DNA of 18,176 nt from an uncultured bacterium (GCA_913058555.1 CAJXRJ010000056.1:1-18176), one strand, 5' to 3'; counted from the first letter of the stretch, positions 7,031 to 15,036 are shown. Numbers and translations: made by a program. Notes: a model not told the origin generated them from the sequence alone.

Positions 7031-9178
7031 CTATTCCAAAACACTTGGCCCATGACATCTGCGACATCTCCACGGCAGAAGCGCCGGGAGGAGCACCGTG
7101 TCTGCGACCCAGGCTGCCACGGCCCCAATGGCGCACAGGCCGCCGAAACGAGCCGTGGGCGCAAAGCCCGAGAGCAGGAGCGTACTGAAGCCAAGCGCCA
7201 GACTGATCGACCCCACCGTCGCCGCCCCTCCTACGATGGCGAATGAACGCAGTCGCGCACGATCGCCCCGCGGCGCGGCCCCGGCGGCATGGATGAGGTG
7301 GAACGTGTTGTCGACGGCCAGTCCGAGGACCACGGCGCCCACCATCGTGGTCGCACCGTCGAGCGGGATACTGAGAACCACGGCCGTGACCAGGATGGCA
7401 GCGACGGGAGTGAGGTTCACCGCAATCACAGCGGCCACCTCCCGTAGCGATCGGGTCACAAGGACAAAGAGGAGCGTCGTCGCGAGGAGCGTAAGCGACA
7501 GGGAAGTGGCGAGCGTCCCCACGAGGGAGTCCTGCATGGCATGGAGCCGGGGGATCGAGCCCGTGAGGAACACATCGTCACCGGGGACCGTCGCTCGCGC
7601 CACCTCCCCAAGGCTCGCGAGCATGCGGCTCGTAGCCGCACTCTCCCCGGAATCGAATCGCACCGTCCAGCGTGCGGTTGAGCCGCTCCCGTCGATGCGG
7701 CCGGCTCGCCCCAGGAACAAGGGTGTTGCGAGAGCACCCACGCCCGACGCAACGGTATTGAGAATGCTCTCCGGGCCGAACACCCCCGTGACGCCGTCCA
7801 CCTCTGCGAGGCGCCGCCCAAGGTCGAGGGCGACGAGATCTGCCCTTGACCAGCGGCCCCCTTCCCCGTGCCTCAGGAGTACCTCCGCGCTCGAGAGACT
7901 GGCTCCCTCCGCTTCGATCGCCTCGAACTGCAGCCGGACCGGGTGCTCCTCGTCGAAATAGGCGACGCCATTGGTCGCCGTACCGAGATACGCCGGGGCA
8001 ATCGCACCCGCGATCAAGATCGTGCCGCCCAGGGCCGCCACCGCGCCGCGCCGCCTTACGGCAAAGGCCGCGAGGCGCCGCCATGGCCTGGGGCGGCTCA
8101 CCGGGGTCGCGGGAACGCGGTGTAGCTGGGCGAGGAGCGCAGGTGCCCCAAGAAGCAGCACAGGCACCGAGACCAAGATGGTCCCGGCCACGAGCGACCC
8201 AAGCTCCGCCACCGATCGAAGCGCACTCCACCGGAAGACACCGAAACCGATCGCCGTCGTGATGGCGGCCAGCACGGTCGCCGACGTCTTGTCGCGACGC
8301 GCGGCGCGGGCGGCGAGCGCGGGCGCCACACCGTTGCCGGCGTAGTGTTGAAAGCGCAGGACGATGTGCAGGGTGGCTGCAAAGACGACGACAAAAGTGA
8401 TCGGTCCGGCCGCCACGAGGATGAGGTCGGACGGCCCAACGAAGGCCCGGGCAAAGGCGCGCGCCCCTACGGATGCGGTGGCTGCGGGGAGCAGGGCGAT
8501 TCCTGCGAGGAGGATTGAGCCAAGGAAGAGCCAGGCCCCTAGGGCCGCCAAGACGATGAGGAACGGCACGAACGTACGCTCGACCCTCCGCGCCTCGCTG
8601 TCGAGGGCAGCGGAAACAAGAGGATGTCCAGCGGCACGCAGCCGCATGCCCATGCCCTCCGCCTCCCCCGTCAGCCCAACGATCGTCTCGCGCAGCCGCA
8701 TCCTCGCTGATGGCGGAGACGTCCCCTCGATCCGCACGATCACATCCAGGCGCGCGGGCTGTCGCGCCCAAAGGTCGAGCTCATCGGCCAAGGCGCGCTG
8801 GGCGGCGGCTCCTCCGCTCTCCCATGGCCAGACTCCGATAAGAGTGACGGCGTCCACCACCTCAAGGACACCGGGCAACTCGCCCAAGCGGGAGACCATC
8901 CGTGCCACGGCGTGCGGCACATCGAGGTCCGAAGGATCGAACTCGTCCAAACGAACCAGAACGGCTTCGTCACCGTCGAATTGGCTACGGAGAAGCTCCC
9001 ACCCCTCGTCTTCCTCGAGCTGCGCCCCCCAGCGCTCGATCCGGTTGTCCGTGGGCCAGCCGTCCGCATAGATCGCGCACGAAGCAAGCAAGGCCAGCCA
9101 GGCCCCAAGGAAGGCGAGCGTACGATAGGGCGTCGACGGGGCAGCCTTCGCAGCAGCTCCCTCGCTTGCGCTCACCAT
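7031..9178 (-). CDS. RND/MMPL-family exporter
   Basis: 715 residues from ATG 9178; ATG 9253 in the same frame is an alternative that adds 25 residues. Twelve membrane segments in the RND pattern can be traced: one at about 19-37, then 203-221, 223-241, 250-275, 300-317 and 327-350, then 375-397, 558-575, 582-602, 609-630, 647-669 and 678-700. Two large periplasmic loops (38-200 and 398-555) separate them. The second half keeps the acidic proton-relay-like motif GLAVDNTFH (Asp623). The matching helix of the first half (PITFVVVFAATLH) has no acid, so the halves are asymmetric. It is related to hopanoid and mycolate exporters. As first gene of the PKS operon it probably exports the polyketide lipid; that substrate is inferred. 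Internal cutoff: the start was chosen to limit overlap with the divergent lipoprotein gene. Confidence 0.85.
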   Translation of the reverse strand: MVSASEGAAAKAAPSTPYRTLAFLGAWLALLASCAIYADGWPTDNRIERWGAQLEEDEGWELLRSQFDGDEAVLVRLDEFDPSDLDVPHAVARMVSRLGELPGVLEVVDAVTLIGVWPWESGGAAAQRALADELDLWARQPARLDVIVRIEGTSPPSARMRLRETIVGLTGEAEGMGMRLRAAGHPLVSAALDSEARRVERTFVPFLIVLAALGAWLFLGSILLAGIALLPAATASVGARAFARAFVGPSDLILVAAGPITFVVVFAATLHIVLRFQHYAGNGVAPALAARAARRDKTSATVLAAITTAIGFGVFRWSALRSVAELGSLVAGTILVSVPVLLLGAPALLAQLHRVPATPVSRPRPWRRLAAFAVRRRGAVAALGGTILIAGAIAPAYLGTATNGVAYFDEEHPVRLQFEAIEAEGASLSSAEVLLRHGEGGRWSRADLVALDLGRRLAEVDGVTGVFGPESILNTVASGVGALATPLFLGRAGRIDGSGSTARWTVRFDSGESAATSRMLASLGEVARATVPGDDVFLTGSIPRLHAMQDSLVGTLATSLSLTLLATTLLFVLVTRSLREVAAVIAVNLTPVAAILVTAVVLSIPLDGATTMVGAVVLGLAVDNTFHLIHAAGAAPRGDRARLRSFAIVGGAATVGSISLALGFSTLLLSGFAPTARFGGLCAIGAVAAWVADTVLLPALLPWRCRRCHGPSVLE

Positions 9179-10058
9179 GTTTCGACTCCCCACTTCATCG
9201 TCTCTTGCGTCGTCGCTCGCCATGGCCGTGGGACTCCTCGTGGTCGGGTGCACAAGTGCGCCGGCACTCGAAGAGGTATTGCTTCCCGAGCAGTCTACGA
9301 AGCAGGGTGCCGCACGAGCCGTCCCGAATGATCCGATTGCCGAGGTTGACCATCGGGTGCGGCTGGCCGTCGAGCGCGCCGACGAGGAGCCTGAGAATGG
9401 CCCTTCCCAGCTCGCCGCTGCCCGCGCACTGGCGGCCGCGGCCGACCTGCGGCTCCTCGTAGGGCAGCTTCAATGTGTGTCCGACGCCGACCTGACCGTC
9501 GATGATTGGGTCGATTTGGAGGACGACCTGCCGGCAGCGTTGAAGTCGGGCGTGCACGGACTGGTTTCGGCTGGTCTGCACTACGCGGAGCGCGCAGCGA
9601 TCCACATGCCGTCCAACGCCGAAGCCCTCTACCTCAGCGCGTTCCATTTATCGTTGGTCGCTTGGGCAGAGGGGCCTGCCGCCGCAGTGCTGCGGGGCCG
9701 CGGCCCGGACCTTGCCAAGCGCATGCGCACCCTTGGGGAGCAGACCGACGGGTGGCAGGCAGCAGGCCTCGATCCCTCGGCTCCGTGGCGCTTGCGCGGA
9801 CGTTTCCTCGACCGGGCCCCGTGGCCGTACGGCGATGCCAAGGAGGCTATTCGACTCCTGCAAGTCGCAACCGAGAGGAGCCACGCGCCCATCAACTACT
9901 TGTTCCATGGCGACGCTCTCTGGAGCGCCGGCCGACAGGCTGATGCAGTGGACGCCTGGCGCCGAGGGGAGACTGCGGCTGCCCCGACCGACAACGAAGC
10001 AAACGCCCGCAGAGATCTCATCCGGGCACGCCTGGCGGCATTCGGGTCGCGGTACTGA
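9177..10058 (+). CDS. Lipoprotein resembling the TRAP-transporter T component (TatT)
   Basis: 293 residues. The start ATG 9177 gives a lipoprotein signal peptide: Arg3, a hydrophobic stretch, and lipobox VVGC with Cys25; a later Met16 would leave too short a signal. The mature part is alpha-helical with TPR-like pairs, notably 125-165 (LHYAERAAIHMPSNAEALYL region) and 215-262 (PWPYGDAKEAIRLLQVA, then LFHGDALWSAGRQADAVDAW). This arrangement resembles TatT, a periplasmic lipoprotein family linked to TRAP transporters and ligand uptake. No TRAP permease gene is nearby, so it may serve another envelope role, perhaps with the divergent exporter. The start codon overlaps the exporter start on the opposite strand. 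The stop codon lies inside the left arm of a long inverted repeat. Confidence 0.7.
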   Translation: MFRLPTSSSLASSLAMAVGLLVVGCTSAPALEEVLLPEQSTKQGAARAVPNDPIAEVDHRVRLAVERADEEPENGPSQLAAARALAAAADLRLLVGQLQCVSDADLTVDDWVDLEDDLPAALKSGVHGLVSAGLHYAERAAIHMPSNAEALYLSAFHLSLVAWAEGPAAAVLRGRGPDLAKRMRTLGEQTDGWQAAGLDPSAPWRLRGRFLDRAPWPYGDAKEAIRLLQVATERSHAPINYLFHGDALWSAGRQADAVDAWRRGETAAAPTDNEANARRDLIRARLAAFGSRY

Positions 10059-10162
10059 GCGCGACACGGTTCGAGCGCAAAAGATGAGGAGACCTGGGCG
10101 CCGGTGGGCAGCCAGGTCTCCTCATCCATTTGCGCTTGACTCGTGTCGCGCTCAGTACCGCG
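10048..10162. terminator. 115-base imperfect inverted repeat between convergent genes
   Basis: The left arm (10048-10097) and right arm (10112-10162) pair around a 14-base loop. The outer 21 bp and the inner 14 bp (ATGAGGAGACCTGG with its complement) are perfect. The middle has four mismatched positions and one indel. The left arm includes the TGA of the TatT-like gene (10056-10058), and the right arm ends six bases before the stop of the convergent secreted-protein gene. Two of the four mismatches (10069/10141 and 10073/10137) become G-U wobbles in plus-strand RNA but A-C clashes in minus-strand RNA. This hints that the plus transcript is the one that folds. There is no long T tract. A bidirectional terminator or mRNA-protecting hairpin is most likely. 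Confidence 0.7.
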
Positions 10163-10168
10163 GTCCGA

Positions 10169-11446
10169 TCAGTTGAACGTCACTCCGAGTCCGTTGCTGA
10201 AGTTGGAGCCCCCGGGGCCGCCAGTCGCGTCGCGGAACCAGCACTGGAAGTTCCAGGTGTCGCCAGCCAGCGTCGGAACGGGTCCCATCGGCTGGGGGAT
10301 CGCCGCGAGGTCGCCGCTGAGGGCCATGACGCCGCCAGGGCCACTGTTCACAATCGCGCCGCCGAAGCCGCGGCCAATGCCTGTGCCAAAGAGGCCGATG
10401 CAGAGGTTGCCGTCGCTTCCGCCGGCCATCGGAACGAAGTCCCGGTCAGCGGAGACCAAGAAGAAGCCGAAAGTGTTGAGGGGCAGCGACTGCGCGTGGA
10501 TCGTGAAGTCGTTGGTTCCCACAAGGTCGCTACCGGACCCCACGAGGACCGCGGGGCTACCCGTGGAGTTCGGGACCACGGCGCAGTAGGACGAACCAAG
10601 GGCGGGGAGGCTCTCGACGAGGAGGTTGTCGTAGAGAGTGAAGTTGTTGGACATGGAGAGCGAGCTGAAGACGTCCGCGTGGCCGAGGCTCACTTGACCG
10701 TTGAAGTCGTTCAGGAAGTCGCCACGGAAGGTGAGCTGGCCGTCGAAGCTGAACGAGATGACACCGGCGGTATTGTCCACGACGATCTCGAGGGTCGTCC
10801 AGATGTTGCCCGGGGAGCCGGCGTCGGTCGACGGCGGAGAGGGAAAGAGTGCCTGAAAGAATGCACCGCTGCCATTGCTACCGTGGCCGAGGTAGCTGGG
10901 GTGGCTATTAGGCAGTGTCGTGCTGTCGCCATCGCCAACGGGAGAGTTCCCTGCATCGCGGAACCAACGGAAATCGGAGCTGGATCCACCATCGCCGGTG
11001 AAGGCGATGTACGCGCCGGAGCCCGTGATGGGCAAGAAGAGCGAGTTCGTCGTCGCTCCATCGCCACCGACGCCAACATGGGCAAACTCGGTCGAACCGG
11101 TAGCGCCCATGTAGTTGGACCAGACGTCCACGGTCACGCGGTAGCGGTCCTCGACGACGGCCGTGTTGTGAAAGGCCGTCAGCGCGTCCGACGATCCGAT
11201 AGTGTCGTTCGCCGTCAGGCGCAGACCGCCCAAGTCACCGGCGCCGGAGCGGGGGGCGAGGGGGATGCCGGCGGCGACATAATCAAAGGCGAAGGCCTGG
11301 GTCCCGTCGGGCGTGCCGTCGTTCGCTACGGTGTAATCGGCCGAGGTGTCGGTCTCGAAGCTGTCCGAGAAGAGAGTCGTCTGGGCGGAGGCCGAGGTGA
11401 CGGCGAGCGCAGCGGCGGCGGCAAAAAGGCCTTTGCGGTGGGACAT
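10169..11446 (-). CDS. Secreted protein, lectin-like domain plus shared C-terminal module
   Basis: 425 residues from ATG 11446 (MSHRKG...); ATG 11455 adds three residues. A classical signal peptide (Arg-Lys, alanine-rich core, SASA then Gln22) predicts export. Residues ~22-285 are beta-rich with motifs such as TLFSDSFETDTS, YRVTVDVWSNYMG, WTTLEIVVDNTAGVISFSFDG and FTLYDNLLVESL. That pattern suggests a concanavalin/LamG-like jelly roll, probably carbohydrate or surface binding; no catalytic residues can be claimed. The last 139 residues (coded by 10172-10588) are the module shared with two other proteins here: YCAVVPNSTG, FGFFLVSA, MAGGSDGNLC, TWNFQCWFRD and the terminal SNFSNGLGVTFN. The gene converges on the TatT-like gene across the inverted repeat. 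Confidence 0.75.
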   Translation of the reverse strand: MSHRKGLFAAAAALAVTSASAQTTLFSDSFETDTSADYTVANDGTPDGTQAFAFDYVAAGIPLAPRSGAGDLGGLRLTANDTIGSSDALTAFHNTAVVEDRYRVTVDVWSNYMGATGSTEFAHVGVGGDGATTNSLFLPITGSGAYIAFTGDGGSSSDFRWFRDAGNSPVGDGDSTTLPNSHPSYLGHGSNGSGAFFQALFPSPPSTDAGSPGNIWTTLEIVVDNTAGVISFSFDGQLTFRGDFLNDFNGQVSLGHADVFSSLSMSNNFTLYDNLLVESLPALGSSYCAVVPNSTGSPAVLVGSGSDLVGTNDFTIHAQSLPLNTFGFFLVSADRDFVPMAGGSDGNLCIGLFGTGIGRGFGGAIVNSGPGGVMALSGDLAAIPQPMGPVPTLAGDTWNFQCWFRDATGGPGGSNFSNGLGVTFN

Positions 11447-11664
11447 GAAATCCATAGCGAGAGGGTCTGGAGGGATAAAACAGGACTTACGCCGCGGCAG
11501 CTGGGGACCCACGGGCCCCCTGGCAATCCACCGGGACGGACACTGACAGTACCTTCAATGGGCCTCTCCTCCGCCATGGGAGACCGCGATCCAAGAGACT
11601 CGTACAATCGGGTGTCTCGAATGGGTACCCCTTTCGAGGCCCACCACCCCCGACCCCGAGTCCC
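11447..11664. promoter_or_regulatory. Divergent intergenic region with structured leader
   Basis: This region must hold promoters for the secreted-protein gene (minus) and the zinc-ribbon gene (plus). On the plus strand TACAAT at 11603-11608 could be a -10 box, but no clear -35 precedes it. Downstream is a hairpin, CTCGAA (11616-11621) with TTCGAG (11633-11638), enclosing the palindrome GGGTACCC (11623-11630). It is framed by a longer-range inverted pair, TGGGCCTC (11559-11566) and GAGGCCCA (11636-11643). It may be a structured 5' leader; it matches no riboswitch I know. Confidence 0.3.
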
Positions 11665-11997
11665 TTGAGCCCCATCGACTGCGATCACTGCGGAGCCCAG
11701 TTCCGCGCCCGCGACACCGAGTGCACGTACTGCGGCGCTGCCCGGCAGGCTCCGGCCCGGGGGACTCCCCCCCACCTGGACCCCGCTCGCATGGACCCAC
11801 GGGAGCTCCTAGAGTCGCTGACCGACCAGATGCCCGAGCCGATCCCAGGCTTCTGGTTCATGCACGGGGGCGTGTTCATCCTGGTCGGCGGCGTCTTCAC
11901 CGCGACCATCATCGGAGCCATCGTCGGGATCCCCGCGATCCTGATGGGCCTGAGCAGCTGGAAGAAGGGCCTACGTGCCATGAGAAGCCGCCGCTGA
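11665..11997 (+). CDS. Small zinc-ribbon membrane protein
   Basis: 110 residues, starting at TTG 11665; no ATG fits upstream of the cysteine motif. The N terminus is a CxxC-x10-CxxC zinc ribbon (Cys6, Cys9, Cys20, Cys23). A proline-rich linker follows, then a hydrophobic region at about 66-97 long enough for one long helix or a tight two-helix hairpin, and a positively charged tail (WKKGLRAMRSRR). The charged tail and the cytosolic habit of such ribbons suggest both ends face the cytoplasm. No named family is recognised. Small zinc-ribbon membrane proteins of this type often have unknown roles. The start is less certain than the rest because it uses TTG and has no Shine-Dalgarno. Confidence 0.65.
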   Translation: MSPIDCDHCGAQFRARDTECTYCGAARQAPARGTPPHLDPARMDPRELLESLTDQMPEPIPGFWFMHGGVFILVGGVFTATIIGAIVGIPAILMGLSSWKKGLRAMRSRR

Positions 11998-12016
11998 GGG
12001 GGCAAATCTGTCCCCC
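11998..12016. repeat. Short REP-like hairpin
   Basis: GGGGGCAAATCTGTCCCCC starts on the base after the zinc-ribbon stop codon and forms a 5-bp GC stem with a 9-base loop. The AAATCTGTCCCC core resembles sequences I recall at the ends of REP elements linked to REP-associated transposases. With only one copy here, it could equally be a weak terminator. The rest of 12017-12097 shows nothing recognisable. Confidence 0.3.
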
Positions 12017-12097
12017 GAAAGGGAAGCCGGTGGCGGAGGCTCTCGGAATCCGTCGGGCCGTGGCACAGGGATCCTGCTCGACCGATAGCCTCCTAGA

Positions 12098-13765
12098 ATG
12101 CTCGCACCCCAACTCGCATGCTCCGTGGCGCTCGCCATGCCATTCGCCGTCCTTTCGGACCTCTTCGTTAACCAGTCGGCCAATTGCAGCGTCGGCGACG
12201 GAACCGAACTCACGCCGTTCTGCACCGTCACTGAAGCCCTCGCAGTCGCCGCCGACGGCGATGTCATTCACATCGCGCCGGGCGTCTATGGCGAGACGGT
12301 CACCGCGGACGTCGACGTGACGATGATCGGCACGGCAGGTCGCGACGTCACGATCATGGACGGGCTCGCCAGCGGCTCCGTCATCACCGTCCCTGGCGAC
12401 GTCATCCTCACCATCGACGGCCTGACGCTCCAGAATGGTCGGGGTCGGGGCGGAGGTATCACGGACTACGGAACGTTGACCATGAGAAACTCCACGATCC
12501 GCGACAGCCAAGGGTCCAGCCCGTTCGGCTTCGGATCCGCAGGGGGCATTACTCAGCTCAGCCAGAGCGGACCGCTCACGCTTCGCAACTGCACCATCTC
12601 TGGCAATCGCGCCGGAAGCTACTACTACGCGGGAGGCGGCATCCGGTCGGTGTTCGGCGGCGATGTAACGATCGTCGATTGTGAGTTCGTGGACAATCGA
12701 AGCAACTACGCGAGCGCCCTATCCCTTGGGGCAACCCGGGCCCTCATCAGCGGTTCGACGTTCACTGGCAATGACTCCGTCTATGGCTGGACCATCGCCA
12801 CGGCAGGGGCCGATTTCACGATGGTGAACTCGACGATCACGGAGAACCAAAGCGGCGGCCTGGGGGTCTATGGCTCGACGATTCCAGCGGGCACAAGCGA
12901 AGTCATCGGCTGCACGATCGCCTACAACGATCTTCCGCTCCTCTCAGCTGGCTACGGCCCCAACGGTCTCCTGAATCTTACCGCCAGCCCTCTGATCGTG
13001 ACGAGCACGGTCGTCGCTGGCAATGTGGCCGCGGGCACACCGCGGGACGCAGGCGGCACGTTCCAGTCAGGCGGCCACAACCTTATCGGCGTGGGCGGTC
13101 TGCAGACGAGCTTCCAGAACGGCGTGCTCGGGGATCAAGTGGGAACGTTGGCGGCACCTCTCATGCCGACTCTCGGACCACTCCAGGACAACGGCGGCGT
13201 GACGCGCACGCGCGCGCTGCTCCCCGGAAGCCCGGCGATCGGCCTGGGCGATCCAGCCACAACGCTCGCAACGGACCAACGCGGCCTTCCCCGGAGCCTC
13301 GGCGCCAACGACATCGGCGCCGTGCGTTACTCGTTCGGCCAGCTGGACCAGCTCTGTGATGCCGTCCCCAATTCCACGGGCCGCCCGGCGGACATCTTCG
13401 CCACCGGTAGCCCTTTCGCCATGGACAACGACCTCGTCCTGACGATGGCGTCCATGCCAACACAGAGCTTCGGCTTCTTCCTCATCAGCGCCGGCCAAGG
13501 GAACTTCCCGCAACCAGGGGGCGCGAGCGATGGGACCTTGTGCTTGGCGCAGAACCTCGGCCGCCTGATTGGCCCCGGCCAGGTGAGAAGTAGCGGCCCA
13601 GCGGGCTTCATCTCCGTGGTGATCGATCTCAACAACATCCCTCCCGGCGTGGGCTCCATGACGAACACTCCCCCAGGGACGACGTGGCACTTCCAGGGCT
13701 GGCACCGGGACCCGGTGGGACTGGGCTCAAACTTCAGCTCCGCCGTAGGGTTCACGTTTCTTTAG
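12098..13765 (+). CDS. Secreted parallel beta-helix protein with choice-of-anchor-Q-like segment and shared C-terminal module
   Basis: 555 residues. The start is fixed at ATG 12098 because a TAG lies in frame at 12086-12088. Residues 40-110 (TVTEALAVAADGDVIHIAPGVY, split here only as a motif of a pectate-lyase-like cap) lead into right-handed beta-helix coils with repeated NSTI, NCTISGN, DCEFVDN and NSTITEN steps through ~300. Residues ~335-410 (HNLIGVGG, then LGPLQDNGGVT, LLPGSPAIG, DQRGLPR, DIGAVR) match the choice-of-anchor Q pattern. The final 137 residues (13352-13762) are the shared module: LCDAVPNSTG, FGFFLISA, PGGASDGTLC, TWHFQGWHRD, SNFSSAVGFTF. The N-terminal hydrophobic stretch (1-20) looks like a signal peptide but has no Lys or Arg. 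It is probably a surface or secreted structural or adhesive protein; no enzyme residues can be claimed. Confidence 0.8.
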   Translation: MLAPQLACSVALAMPFAVLSDLFVNQSANCSVGDGTELTPFCTVTEALAVAADGDVIHIAPGVYGETVTADVDVTMIGTAGRDVTIMDGLASGSVITVPGDVILTIDGLTLQNGRGRGGGITDYGTLTMRNSTIRDSQGSSPFGFGSAGGITQLSQSGPLTLRNCTISGNRAGSYYYAGGGIRSVFGGDVTIVDCEFVDNRSNYASALSLGATRALISGSTFTGNDSVYGWTIATAGADFTMVNSTITENQSGGLGVYGSTIPAGTSEVIGCTIAYNDLPLLSAGYGPNGLLNLTASPLIVTSTVVAGNVAAGTPRDAGGTFQSGGHNLIGVGGLQTSFQNGVLGDQVGTLAAPLMPTLGPLQDNGGVTRTRALLPGSPAIGLGDPATTLATDQRGLPRSLGANDIGAVRYSFGQLDQLCDAVPNSTGRPADIFATGSPFAMDNDLVLTMASMPTQSFGFFLISAGQGNFPQPGGASDGTLCLAQNLGRLIGPGQVRSSGPAGFISVVIDLNNIPPGVGSMTNTPPGTTWHFQGWHRDPVGLGSNFSSAVGFTFL

Positions 13766-14958
13766 GGCGCCCTGCGCTTGAGCTGCGCCTTCACGAAGAC
13801 CGTCTCTGGGATGTAGTCTCCGAAAAACCCGTTGGGCTCTTCAGGCAGCTCGGGCACGGTCACGTTGACGGAGACAGGCTCAAAGGCGTGGCCTTCGATG
13901 GTGACGGCGTAGTCGCCGGGCGGAAAGGCTCGCATGGAGCACGCGCGGACTTCCGTAAGGAACGCCTCGTCGCGCCCGTAGGTCGTCCTCCAGGTGGTAC
14001 GCACCCGCTCAGGGAGGCAGTAGGCCTTCCCATGACCGCGGCGACAAACGGTTGCGATCAGAAGGTCTTCGTTCTCCCCCTTCTCCCCGTACTCCCTCGC
14101 TCCCGCCGCCACTCCCTCGCTGGCCTCAAAGACCATCGTTGAGCCGACTTGGAACGCCCCGATGACTTTGGTGTTTCTGCCGGCCTCCACGGCCGCGACG
14201 GCACCTTCCCAGGACTCTACATCGGGCGACACAGGGTCCGCCCCACACCCCATCGTTCGCCACAGCGACGCGCGCAGCGAGTAGTCACCAGGTACAACCC
14301 AAAGCGATGTCGGGATGCCCAAGCCGGCCGGAGGAAAGTGTTCCACTCCGAAGCCCAGCACTGGGCTGCAGAGGAGGACGCCAACCGGAACGAAGCCCGA
14401 GCCCCGATGGTCGGACGTGAGCTCAACCTCGAGGCGGCCCGCCTTCTGGGGTGCGGGCATCTCGATCTCCACACGCATCCTTTGGCCGTCTCCGTCCGCG
14501 CTCGCGAAGAGGACGCGCTCCGAGCACCCGTAGAGACGGTGGTACGCAGCGAGTCCCATCCGCGTCCCTTCCGCCACACGGAAGCAGGTCGTGCCGTAGG
14601 GAGTGGCCGCCACGTCGTCGTCCCGGCGGTCCAATGGTGAGAGGTGCTCGTACCACGGCCGGAGCGGATCCACGCCACGGGCGTAGACCTTGGCTCCCTT
14701 CACACGGGCGCCCTGGGCCATGGCGACGACTTCAATCAGAACCTCCCGGTCCGTTCGAACCGGCGACGCGGAAGTCCCTGGGAAAAGGATCGCGCTCGGG
14801 TCTGCAGGGTCCGCCTTGGCACGGGGCACGGTTGGGGCCGGCAATGAACCCGGCAAGGACTTCGGCGGTGGGCGCTCCGTGACAGCCCGCGCCGCACAGC
14901 CCGCAAGGGTGAGCAGCGCCAGCATGGGCCCGATGGCCGAGGACTTTCTCCCGTTCAT
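13762..14958 (-). CDS. Lipoprotein with beta-sandwich-like repeats, function unknown
   Basis: 398 residues from ATG 14958. This start is preferred over ATG 15045 because it gives a proper lipoprotein signal: MNGRKSS, a hydrophobic core and lipobox LAGC with Cys21. The mature protein begins with a Pro-rich linker and continues as beta-rich segments that recall carboxypeptidase-regulatory or PEGA-like folds: VLIEVVAMAQGARVKGAKVYA near 75-95, VVPGDYSLRASLW near 230, and FPPGDYAVTIEGHAFEPVSV near 360. Several extra cysteines (CFRV, YGCSE, LLCSP, MGCGAD, TVCRRG, AYCLPE) could pair in the periplasm. The stop TAA overlaps the stop of the convergent beta-helix gene by three bases. No named family is recognised. 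Confidence 0.7.
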   Translation of the reverse strand: MNGRKSSAIGPMLALLTLAGCAARAVTERPPPKSLPGSLPAPTVPRAKADPADPSAILFPGTSASPVRTDREVLIEVVAMAQGARVKGAKVYARGVDPLRPWYEHLSPLDRRDDDVAATPYGTTCFRVAEGTRMGLAAYHRLYGCSERVLFASADGDGQRMRVEIEMPAPQKAGRLEVELTSDHRGSGFVPVGVLLCSPVLGFGVEHFPPAGLGIPTSLWVVPGDYSLRASLWRTMGCGADPVSPDVESWEGAVAAVEAGRNTKVIGAFQVGSTMVFEASEGVAAGAREYGEKGENEDLLIATVCRRGHGKAYCLPERVRTTWRTTYGRDEAFLTEVRACSMRAFPPGDYAVTIEGHAFEPVSVNVTVPELPEEPNGFFGDYIPETVFVKAQLKRRAP

Positions 14959-15036
14959 CTGTAACACTCGCCGGTTCTCGTACCAGTTCCTGCGGGGCTG
15001 CCTGCCCACCAATACCCAACCGCCCCACCTTCTCCA
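14959..15036. promoter_or_regulatory. Short divergent promoter region
   Basis: These 78 bases separate the starts of the lipoprotein (minus) and the membrane protein (plus), so both promoters should lie here. I see no Shine-Dalgarno before either start and no clear -35/-10 pair. Confidence 0.35.

Noticed and set aside
5933..7246. Plus-strand open frame of over 400 codons opposite the PKS
   Set aside because: The minus strand encodes an intact type III PKS with its catalytic triad. The plus frame has no recognisable domain and crosses gene boundaries.
10130..11668. Long plus-strand open frame opposite the secreted lectin-like gene
   Set aside because: The minus strand has a signal peptide, a recognisable C-terminal module and sensible composition. 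The plus frame is rich in Ala, Val, Glu, Gly and Arg and is a typical GC-rich antisense shadow.
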